Positions 1-6,623 of a stretch of DNA of 33,433 bases are shown piece by piece. The stretch covers positions 1-33,433 of the forward strand of contig NBMB01000032.1 in NCBI GenBank assembly GCA_002084765.1. Direction: 5' to 3'. Both the position numbers and the translations under genes were made by a program. This DNA comes from Candidatus Cloacimonetes bacterium 4572_55 (GTDB lineage Bacteria > 4572-55). Within the stretch, counting starts at the first letter, position 1, and every line of letters starts with the position of its first letter. The notes beneath the pieces are model-generated. The model ran no database searches. It was not told the DNA's origin and saw nothing but the letters and a program-made list of their open reading frames with translations.

Positions 1-119
1 TCTTTTTTGCCAAATTTTCTTCAGGAAAACAGAGCTTTTGCGCGCATTTCACTATATTCGCAACAGAGTCATAGAGAGTCGCAGAGTCAGCCCAAATAAG
101 GGTTTAAAAACTGAGTTCT

Positions 120-150
120 CTTGGAAATGCCGTTAAAAATCGAATCTAAC
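120..150. repeat. 31-bp dispersed repeat, copy 1
   Basis: The sequence CTTGGAAATG-C-CGTTAAAAAT-C-GA-A-TCTAAC recurs at 25856-25886 with only three substitutions (28 of 31 identical by eye). Both copies sit just beyond the 3' end of a minus-strand gene (the acyl-CoA synthetase here, the GH13 enzyme there), in the same orientation relative to that gene. Function unknown; a small intergenic repeat or a degraded mobile-element end are both possible. The rest of 1-241 shows no gene. Confidence 0.6.
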
Positions 151-211
151 CCATTAAATATCAAACATCTGAGACCTCTGGTTCCCCGATAATTATGAAT
201 AATGCAGGTAA

Positions 212-250
212 GAAGGAGGAACTAAGAAAAGAAGGAGGAATTTAAGAAAA
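212..250. repeat. Two-copy short tandem repeat
   Basis: Two adjacent units of 19 and 20 bp, GAAGGAGGAACTAAGAAAA (212-230) and GAAGGAGGAATTTAAGAAAA (231-250). The second overlaps the last codons and stop of the minus-strand synthetase gene. Probably replication slippage; no function suggested. Confidence 0.6.
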
Positions 251-2518
251 GGAGTCCAAATAAAGAGCCAGTGCCTTCACCGCCCGATCGATTCTCCGAA
301 ATGTAGGAATCCCAGCCGCTTCGATTTTACGGGCGCACGGATCGTATAAATGACCGGAGTCGATCGCCACGACGACCGGTTTATCGCTATTTTTTATCGC
401 TCGGATCAGCCGCTGCGGAAAGCTCGTCTCCCGCTCAATATCTTCCCGATGTCGTTCTCCAGCTGGCAGGGTATTCAACGCGCCTGTGATCGGCACTGCG
501 GAGACAACCGCGCAATCAACCTCTGGATCTTCCAGCATGGCTTCGACTGTGGTCAGAAACGCATTGGTGTCGGCAATGGGCGAGGTATCCACTGGATTCC
601 GAAAATCGATTATTCCTTGAGGCAATTTCTCCTGCAACGCGGCAACGGTTTTCTCAGAAAATGAAGCCAATCGCAATGAGCCAATAGAGTCGGAAGCGGT
701 TGTAGCCTCAAAACCCGCGTTTGTGATAATCCCCAACCGGTTGCCATAAAATCGCTTAGATGCCAGAGCAGAAAAAGTTTTGGTCATGTCCTCGAACTCG
801 TCCAGATCGTTGGCAAGCAATACGCCCGCTTGTGCGAAAAGTTGGCGCAATACCTCGAAATCTCCGGCAATGGACGCGGTATGCGACGCGGCGGCTTTTG
901 CTCCAGCCTCAGTCCGCCCATTTTTGTAGACGACGACTTTTTTCCCAAGATTCTTCGCCCGCGTCGCCTGCTCCAAGAATCGACGACCGTCGAAAGGCTT
1001 TAATCCCTCGATATAAATACAAAAAACGTGCGTGTCATGGTCTTGGATCAGATATTCCAGAAAGTCCGAGACCGTGAGATCAATCTGATTGCCAAAAGAT
1101 ATGGCATAACGGGGCGAAAGAAAATGACCGATGTTGCTGGTCTGAGCCACCAGATACGCGCCACTCTGACTGATCGACGCCACATTAGAGATGGGTCCCC
1201 TCGCGGGCGGAAGTTTATATTTCGGGATGAAAAACGTGTTGTATTTCCCCGGAAGCGAGACAATGCCGAGACAGTTGGGACCGTTGACCACCGCGCCTTT
1301 ATTTTCTTGAAGACGTCCCTTTTGTATGACCTCCTCCAGCTCCTCGTTCAATTTTTTACCTACTGCAGTTTCGCCAAACCCGCTGGTGATTAAGGTGATA
1401 GACGCTATTTTTTCAGACTCGATCATTTTTCGTATCAAGTCCACAGTGCGTGGAGAGGCCGGGACCGTGACCACAGCCATATCGACCGGATCCGGAAGCT
1501 CTTTCAGATCCGAGATACAGCGACATCCATCGATCTCCTCGTTATCCGCCCCTTTTTGGGGACGAAGGATATAGATTTTCTCCTTTGGCACGCCGCGACC
1601 TGAGATCAAATTTCGCAAGATAATCCGTCCTGGATTCATACCTTTTCCCGACGCGCCCACCACCAATGCCGAGCGCGGCTCCAATAACTGCTTGATCTTA
1701 TGGACAGGACGCGGGGTCAGGTCTGCTTTCTCGTCATAAAAACGCGCCAACCCATCGAGCGCAATCAGTCGCCCGTGATCAGAGATCGCTAACGGGTTGA
1801 CCTCAAATTCACTGAAGCTGAAACGTGTGTCTGGATTCAATGGAGAAAAATGCTCGGCGAGCCGGCTCAGTTTCTGCAACAAATCGATCAGTTCCTCGAT
1901 ATTGACCAGCACTTTTTTCTGTCCGCGCGCAGCACCGACCAGGATGTCGTATATCGCGGTTTGGCGGATCATGTCATGGATAGCGTCCCGGCTCAGATTT
2001 CTGGTGGAACGCAAAGCGAGCGAGCGTCCCGGCTTGAGATTTTTCCCGAAAAACTCAGTCTGCACCCCTCCCAAACCAAAGTTGACGATAGGTCCGAACG
2101 ACGGATCGACACGAAAGCTGACAAGGAGTTCCCGCCCAAATTTTGCGGAATAAGGAATAAATTCAGAAATCATCAATTGAACGGATTTGGGATCCGCGCC
2201 AGCTTTTTTCACAGCGGACCATACTTTCTGGCAAGCTGCTTCACACGCATGTTGACAACGGGGAGCGAATTGAATCCCCCCAATGTCGGTTTTGTGCAAA
2301 AATTGTGTGGAAGCAACCTTGATCACCCTCTTTTCGGTCTGAATTTGATCAAGCCGAGACCGCATTTCGTCAATATCGGAAATAAGTATGCTGTTCGGCG
2401 CGGAGATACCGACAGCCTGTAAGATGCGATAGACCTCATATTCCAGAAGGGTAGTCCGCTTATCAGCATGAGCCGCGGATAAAATGCTTTCGACAGATTT
2501 AAAATCGATTCGAGTCAT
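242..2518 (-). CDS. ADP-forming acetate/acyl-CoA synthetase (fused beta-alpha, 758 aa)
   Basis: Predicted to interconvert an acyl-CoA, ADP and phosphate with the free acid, CoA and ATP (acetyl-CoA synthetase ADP-forming / NDP-forming acyl-CoA ligase family), cytoplasmic, a route for substrate-level ATP formation or acid activation. An ATP-grasp domain occupies about residues 10-260 and ends in an E-V-N-P-L motif typical of the nucleotide-binding beta part. A CoA-binding Rossmann domain follows from about 275 (LVVGASGKGMNPG), then a succinyl-CoA-ligase-like region with SHTASIAG, whose His546 is the expected phosphohistidine. The order beta then alpha is the reverse of the common alpha-beta fusion and of the E. 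coli PatZ layout. Starts at ATG 2516-2518. It is monocistronic, diverging from the envelope operon at 2810. Substrate (acetate, propionate, aryl acid) cannot be told. Confidence 0.9.
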   Translation of the reverse strand: MTRIDFKSVESILSAAHADKRTTLLEYEVYRILQAVGISAPNSILISDIDEMRSRLDQIQTEKRVIKVASTQFLHKTDIGGIQFAPRCQHACEAACQKVWSAVKKAGADPKSVQLMISEFIPYSAKFGRELLVSFRVDPSFGPIVNFGLGGVQTEFFGKNLKPGRSLALRSTRNLSRDAIHDMIRQTAIYDILVGAARGQKKVLVNIEELIDLLQKLSRLAEHFSPLNPDTRFSFSEFEVNPLAISDHGRLIALDGLARFYDEKADLTPRPVHKIKQLLEPRSALVVGASGKGMNPGRIILRNLISGRGVPKEKIYILRPQKGADNEEIDGCRCISDLKELPDPVDMAVVTVPASPRTVDLIRKMIESEKIASITLITSGFGETAVGKKLNEELEEVIQKGRLQENKGAVVNGPNCLGIVSLPGKYNTFFIPKYKLPPARGPISNVASISQSGAYLVAQTSNIGHFLSPRYAISFGNQIDLTVSDFLEYLIQDHDTHVFCIYIEGLKPFDGRRFLEQATRAKNLGKKVVVYKNGRTEAGAKAAASHTASIAGDFEVLRQLFAQAGVLLANDLDEFEDMTKTFSALASKRFYGNRLGIITNAGFEATTASDSIGSLRLASFSEKTVAALQEKLPQGIIDFRNPVDTSPIADTNAFLTTVEAMLEDPEVDCAVVSAVPITGALNTLPAGERHREDIERETSFPQRLIRAIKNSDKPVVVAIDSGHLYDPCARKIEAAGIPTFRRIDRAVKALALYLDSFS

Positions 2519-2646
2519 AGCGAAAATTCCTCACGTTTTTAGGGTCGGAGAATTATGAAACGCACATATCGGTCATGAGTCGCGGTTAGGTAACGGTTCT
2601 CAAATATAATAAAAATTTCGACGCGGCGCAACAGGATAAAAAACCC

Positions 2647-2675
2647 TTGACTCATATCGAAAATTTTTATAAACT
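2647..2675 (+). promoter_or_regulatory. Predicted sigma70-type promoter of the Omp28/TlpA/barrel operon
   Basis: TTGACT (2647-2652), a 17-nt spacer and TAAACT (2670-2675). It lies about 135 bp before the first gene of the operon and matches the spacing of the promoters proposed at 13017 and 31838. A strong Shine-Dalgarno AAGGAGGA lies at 2798-2805. No experimental support. Confidence 0.45.
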
Positions 2676-2713
2676 TTTGTTCACAATTCAGTCTGGATTA
2701 TTTGCCGCCACGG

Positions 2714-2741
2714 GACTCGATCCGCAGATTATCGCAGATTA
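2714..2741 (+). repeat. AATCTGCG-type intergenic repeat, minimal copy
   Basis: GACTCGATCCGCAGATTATCGCAGATTA: two CGCAGATTA units preceded by GACTCGATC. It is the shortest member of the family seen also at 6119-6159, 6261-6302 (inverted) and 29671-29703. It lies in the leader between the proposed promoter and the Omp28-like gene, so it would be transcribed. Confidence 0.7.
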
Positions 2742-2809
2742 AGAATTGATAATCGGAACGTATTATTTGCACACCATTCTATTCTAAACTCTTTACTAAG
2801 GAGGACGAT

Positions 2810-3829
2810 TTGAATCGTTACATCATTCTGTTTCTAATTGGCTTATTCACTTTTTCACACATGGGTTGCGACGAGGACAACCTACCGGTTCCGTTTGCCG
2901 GTACCGATCCTCCCGTTCTGACAATTATCTCTCCCTTAAACAATGCAAACGTTGACGGCACCGTTGAAATTGTCGTTGTTGCGGAGGACACCGATAGCTT
3001 TATCGAGGAGATCGAGTTGTTCATTGACGCGGACCCCGTCGCTTCTGTCTCCTCGGATACGCTGCGTTATGAGTGGGATACGTTTTCCCTACTGGACGGC
3101 GAGCATCGGATCACGGCAAGGGCAATCGATACACAAGGAAATGAATTCCAGTCTGATACGACCCGCGTTTTTATTCGAGCTAACATCTCAATGCATCGGA
3201 TCGTGCTGACAGAAATGTTCACCGGCACATGGTGTGCGCCCTGCAACGAGTTTGCCGATCCCGCCATGGATTCTTTGGTTCACCTATATGGAAGCGAGCA
3301 ACTGCTATCAGTGCAATACCATTATGGCGGAGACCCGTGGGATATGTCGGAGAATCACGACCGATTGACCTATTATGATGGAAACACCACGTTCCCATTG
3401 GCATTTTTTGACGGCGGAAGTGAAACAGTCAGTGCTAATGAGACGATTTTTGCCGAATATCACATGCACATTGAGAGCGCGCTTGCCGTAGATCCACAGG
3501 TCGGATTCGAGCTGCTCTCCGGATCGTTGGCAGAGGAGCAAATATCGGTTCGAGTCAAGGCGTTGGCGAACCTAAGCGGCATGAATCTGAGATTGCGAGG
3601 TGTGATCACTGAAAATAATATGGCGCATAACTCCCATAACTATCATCATGTGGTGCGGTTACACTTTGATCCACAGGAAGCGGATTTGGTCAATAACGGC
3701 GACGTCCAGATTTTTACTATTGGCTATCAGATCGATCAGGAATGGGACGTTGCTAATTTGGAACTGATTCTATTCGTGCAAAACGACAACGACAGATCCG
3801 TGCTACAATCTTTTATTCTCACGGAATAA
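2810..3829 (+). CDS. Omp28-like lipoprotein: Ig-like domain plus thioredoxin-fold domain (339 aa)
   Basis: Exported lipoprotein. A short lipoprotein signal peptide ends at Cys20 (F-S-H-M-G-C-D-E). A bacterial Ig-like domain spans about residues 30-125 (PPVLTIISPLNNANVDGT and a following I-D-T-Q-G-N turn). The C-terminal part begins VLTEMFTGTWCAPC, a thioredoxin-like W-C-x-x-C with Cys142 and Cys145, and continues in the pattern of the Omp28-related outer-membrane protein family. I chose TTG 2810 because it lies 4-5 nt behind AAGGAGGA and starts the signal peptide. It heads a tight operon with a TlpA-like thioredoxin and a predicted beta-barrel, suggesting a shared role in thiol/disulfide handling or assembly at the outer membrane; that role is inference. 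Family assignment is good, function is not known. Confidence 0.75.
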   Translation: MNRYIILFLIGLFTFSHMGCDEDNLPVPFAGTDPPVLTIISPLNNANVDGTVEIVVVAEDTDSFIEEIELFIDADPVASVSSDTLRYEWDTFSLLDGEHRITARAIDTQGNEFQSDTTRVFIRANISMHRIVLTEMFTGTWCAPCNEFADPAMDSLVHLYGSEQLLSVQYHYGGDPWDMSENHDRLTYYDGNTTFPLAFFDGGSETVSANETIFAEYHMHIESALAVDPQVGFELLSGSLAEEQISVRVKALANLSGMNLRLRGVITENNMAHNSHNYHHVVRLHFDPQEADLVNNGDVQIFTIGYQIDQEWDVANLELILFVQNDNDRSVLQSFILTE

Positions 3830-3908
3830 CCGCCAATCTTTAATATCGACTATCTGTTTGTTTTTCGCAACATAAAATGTGCGTTACTCTCTTGAAAGGA
3901 GAATTGTT

Positions 3909-4532
3909 ATGAAGAAATCGATGTTAATTCTTTCTATTATTTTGTGGATTACCAGCTCTGCATTTTTGGCAATCGCGGAAGAGAATGCAGAAGAGCTGAA
4001 AAAATGCCCGGATTTCACGTTAAAAACCTTAAGTGAAGATAATGTAAAACTCCAGTCCTATCTTGAAGAAGGATGCGTCTTTATTGATTTTTGGTCGACC
4101 TGGTGCAAACCTTGCAAGAAAGAGATGAAGGAACTGCAAAAGCTGTTTGATAAATATCATGATCGAGGTTTTACCGTCCTGGCTGTGAGCCTGGACGCGG
4201 CAAAAGATCAATCTAAGGTCAAGAAATTTACCAAGCAATATAAATATAGCTTTCCGATTTTATTGGACCCCACGCAAGAGGTTGCGAAAAAATTGGGATA
4301 TCCAGGAGTGCTGCCCTACTCCCTGCTGGTGGACAAAGAGGGATATATCCATCACATGCAGGTGGGTTTCAGTAAAGGCGATGAAAAAGAGATCGAAAGG
4401 GAAATTCTCTTGTTGCTTGATCCTGTAAAGGCTGATGACGTTGACGATAAAGCGGACGAGGCTGATGATTCTGACGGTTCTGAGGAAAAGGATTCCGAGA
4501 AAGGCGATTCTGAGGAGGAAACGGGTGAATAA
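3909..4532 (+). CDS. Exported TlpA/ResA-like thioredoxin with acidic tail (207 aa)
   Basis: Predicted thiol-disulfide oxidoreductase outside the cytoplasm. A signal peptide covers residues 1-24 (hydrophobic stretch, then A-I-A-E). An AhpC/TSA-Redoxin type fold follows with F-W-S-T-W-C-K-P-C, active-site Cys66 and Cys69, then the family's V-S-L-D segment and a G-V-L-P-Y cis-Pro motif. The last roughly 35 residues are almost all Asp, Glu, Ser and Lys, an unusual acidic tail. The start at ATG 3909 is preferred over the in-frame ATG at 3879 because AAAGGAGA (3895-3902) precedes it and it begins the signal peptide. Its last 8 bp overlap the next gene, so the two are probably translationally coupled. 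Substrate unknown. Confidence 0.85.
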   Translation: MKKSMLILSIILWITSSAFLAIAEENAEELKKCPDFTLKTLSEDNVKLQSYLEEGCVFIDFWSTWCKPCKKEMKELQKLFDKYHDRGFTVLAVSLDAAKDQSKVKKFTKQYKYSFPILLDPTQEVAKKLGYPGVLPYSLLVDKEGYIHHMQVGFSKGDEKEIEREILLLLDPVKADDVDDKADEADDSDGSEEKDSEKGDSEEETGE

Positions 4533-6105
4533 AAGCTCTTTTTTACTCGCTATTTTTCTTATTGCCGCTATACCGCAATCGATATGGGCTTACGACGTGA
4601 TCTATTCCGTGACCAACGACGCGACCTATTCCATTTTCTCACGAACGGAGCGGGATAGTCTGGAAGAACGTCTGGAGTTGACCCTAAATATCGGCAATAT
4701 CCAGACTGGAGTTCTGTTTGATACCCAGCAACCCCTGCCAACTGTTCGGCATACCGGGAGTGGCGTTGGTCCGGTATATCTCCGCAAACGATTTGTCGAG
4801 ATCGAAAAATCGGACTTGTCACTGCGAGTCGGCGATTTTTCAGTAATTTTTGGTCGGGGATTGTCGGTCAATCTGTTTCGTGACGACAATCTGCCGCATG
4901 ATAATGAAGCTGACGGCTTGAAATTGACCTACCAGGGAGAGTTTGGCGAGGCGATCCTGTTTAGCGGCAATGTGCCGAAGCGATATCTGCCCATGAGCGA
5001 TCTGGGTTACGTCGTCGAGGAGGGTAAAAGTCATCTCTTTCGCGGCGCTATGTGCAATCTAAAAACCGATACGTTTTCCCCGGAAACCCAGTTCCTGAAA
5101 GACCTCAAAATCGGCGGACACTTCATGCGGTTTCGAGGCTCTGAGCTTGTCGGCGATAACCTGACCGAGTATCGACGGAGGTTGTGGGGCGGGATGATAA
5201 CATACGGAAACGACTGGATCGACGGATATTTCGAGATTGTCGCAGGCGAAAAAATGAGGCTGAGACAAGACCCGATCACTGGAGAATCCCTCTCGTATCT
5301 GGAAAATTCGGACGACATTCGGGCAAAATACGGATCCCTGATCCTTTTTTTCGATGACTTTTCCTTTTCAGCGGAATGGAAAGACTACAACGATTTCAAT
5401 TTCGCGGATCAGGACGCCAAGCCCTATCACAATCCCCCAGTGTTGCGCCATCAGCATATCAGCAAAGCCCTGGGACGATATCTGTTCCAGGAAAATCTGT
5501 TTGGGGAAAGCGGATATAAAATGGAAGCGACATATTTCCCCTCTTTTTCCACATCGATTACGGGATCGTATTGTTATATTCAAAAAAGAAAGGAAAAGGA
5601 GAAAATCTTTGAGGAAATTTACTTCAAAGGAGAACATGAACTGTCGGACGCGCTCTCTCTGACCGGTCTGTTTGCAAAAAACGAGGTCATTATCATCGGA
5701 AAAGAAGGAGAATATACCGGCGGTTGGGTGCAAGCGGTATACTCGTTGGAAAGCGGGAAAACCGTGACTGTGACGCAAGAAGCCCTGCGAAATTCCAAAA
5801 AGGATTTCACCGAGTTTTTCACAGCTGTCACCTTTGCCCCGACATCCCGCTGGAGTGTGACTCTCAGCTATGATGGAACGGATCAGAAAGAGGTCGCTGA
5901 TAGAGAAAATCCATGGTTTTCTGGAGATAAATTGGGTATTGACGATTGCTGGATCGCAGCGGAGTTGAGCTATCGCATCAAAAACTCGCACCTGCTGAGG
6001 GTGATGGTGGGAGACCGTCGAGAAGGATGGAACTGCAATGGTGCTGTCTGCACCTTAGAACCGGCTTTCAGCGGGCTGGAAGTGCAGTTGATCAGCTCGT
6101 TTTAA
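4525..6105 (+). CDS. Predicted outer-membrane beta-barrel protein (526 aa)
   Basis: Signal peptide at residues 1-22 (V/M-N-K-S-S-F-L-L then hydrophobic, ending S-I-W-A). The remainder is rich in alternating aromatic/polar beta strands and Gly-Asp turns, ending in a C-terminal Phe (V-Q-L-I-S-S-F), as expected for a barrel. The early part (R-V-G-D-F-S-V-I-F-G-R-G-L) resembles the DUF6029 family from memory, which I cannot verify. GTG 4525 is chosen over the ATG at 4435: the Shine-Dalgarno AGGAGGA at 4513-4519 precedes it and the signal peptide starts there, whereas the 30 earlier codons are the acidic tail of the upstream gene read out of frame. It overlaps that gene by 8 bp. Probable partner of the two exported thioredoxin-fold proteins; transport or structural role unknown. 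Confidence 0.7.
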   Translation: MNKSSFLLAIFLIAAIPQSIWAYDVIYSVTNDATYSIFSRTERDSLEERLELTLNIGNIQTGVLFDTQQPLPTVRHTGSGVGPVYLRKRFVEIEKSDLSLRVGDFSVIFGRGLSVNLFRDDNLPHDNEADGLKLTYQGEFGEAILFSGNVPKRYLPMSDLGYVVEEGKSHLFRGAMCNLKTDTFSPETQFLKDLKIGGHFMRFRGSELVGDNLTEYRRRLWGGMITYGNDWIDGYFEIVAGEKMRLRQDPITGESLSYLENSDDIRAKYGSLILFFDDFSFSAEWKDYNDFNFADQDAKPYHNPPVLRHQHISKALGRYLFQENLFGESGYKMEATYFPSFSTSITGSYCYIQKRKEKEKIFEEIYFKGEHELSDALSLTGLFAKNEVIIIGKEGEYTGGWVQAVYSLESGKTVTVTQEALRNSKKDFTEFFTAVTFAPTSRWSVTLSYDGTDQKEVADRENPWFSGDKLGIDDCWIAAELSYRIKNSHLLRVMVGDRREGWNCNGAVCTLEPAFSGLEVQLISSF

Positions 6106-6118
6106 GAAGCAGGTCAGC

Positions 6119-6302
6119 AGATAAAGAGTCTGCAGATTATCGCAGATTGTCGCAGATTAAAAAAAAGAGTGATAATTAAAAAGTTATATGCTGTTTTTGC
6201 ATGCATGTCATTCAAAACTCTGCTATAACCCTTCTCTCTATTTTCTGCGATAATCTGCGTAATCTGCGATAATCTGTGTAATCTGCGGACTCTTTTTATC
6301 TG
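6119..6302. repeat. Large inverted repeat of AATCTGCG-type units
   Basis: The left arm 6119-6159 reads AGATAAAGAGTC followed by CGCAGATTA-type units; the right arm 6261-6302 is its inverted copy (TAATCTGCG units, then GACTCTTTTTATCT), most positions matching. Extra units extend to 6243. The arms are about 100 bp apart, so a transcript could fold into a long hairpin just behind the beta-barrel gene. The same units occur singly at 2714-2741 and 29671-29703. Probably a dispersed intergenic repeat that may double as a terminator. Confidence 0.75.
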
Positions 6303-6344
6303 GAAAGTTATTTTGCATGAATATTGTAAACCTTCGCGGTATTG

Positions 6345-6521
6345 ATGAGCTTGTGGAGCGTTCCGGATCAGGAAACCATGACCTTGATGCGCCATTTTTA
6401 TGAGACCTGGCTCGGAGGCGCGAGCAAACGGGAGGCACTGCGTCAGGCTCAGGCAGTTGTGCGCCGGGAGCATGAGTTCACGCCTTATTATTGGGGGGCG
6501 TTTGTTTTGATCGGGGAGTAA
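6345..6521 (+). pseudogene. C-terminal remnant of a CHAT-domain protein
   Basis: A 58-residue frame reads M-S-L-W-S-V-P-D-Q-E-T ... L-M-R-H-F-Y-E ... A-L-R-Q-A-Q ... P-Y-Y-W-G-A-F-V-L-I-G, then TAA. This is the signature of the last third of CHAT (caspase HetF-associated-with-TPR) domains: SLW-x-V-P-D, A-L-R-x-A-Q, and P-x-Y-W-A-A-F-x-L-x-G. The His and Cys catalytic part is absent; in frame there is a stop at 6327-6329 and the repeat cluster ends at 6302, so the 5' part was probably lost at the repeat boundary. CHAT proteases usually carry TPR repeats, and a TPR protein follows at 6624. There is no Shine-Dalgarno before the ATG, so it is unlikely to be expressed. Confidence 0.75.
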
Positions 6522-6623
6522 TTTTCGAGTGAGACAAAGGGGGACTCTATCAAAATACCCATCCCTGAAATATCGTCACCATCTTAACTATCTTATAACC
6601 AAAAAATCTCAGAAGGCAATTGC

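Noticed and set aside
1850-2422. 190-codon open frame on the plus strand opposite the acyl-CoA synthetase gene
   Set aside because: Lies wholly inside a gene with clear domains on the other strand, has no Shine-Dalgarno and no recognisable motif; a shadow of codon bias.
4435-4524. Upstream ATG extending the beta-barrel gene by 30 codons
   Set aside because: The added residues are the acidic tail of the preceding gene read out of frame; GTG 4525 has a Shine-Dalgarno and begins a signal peptide.
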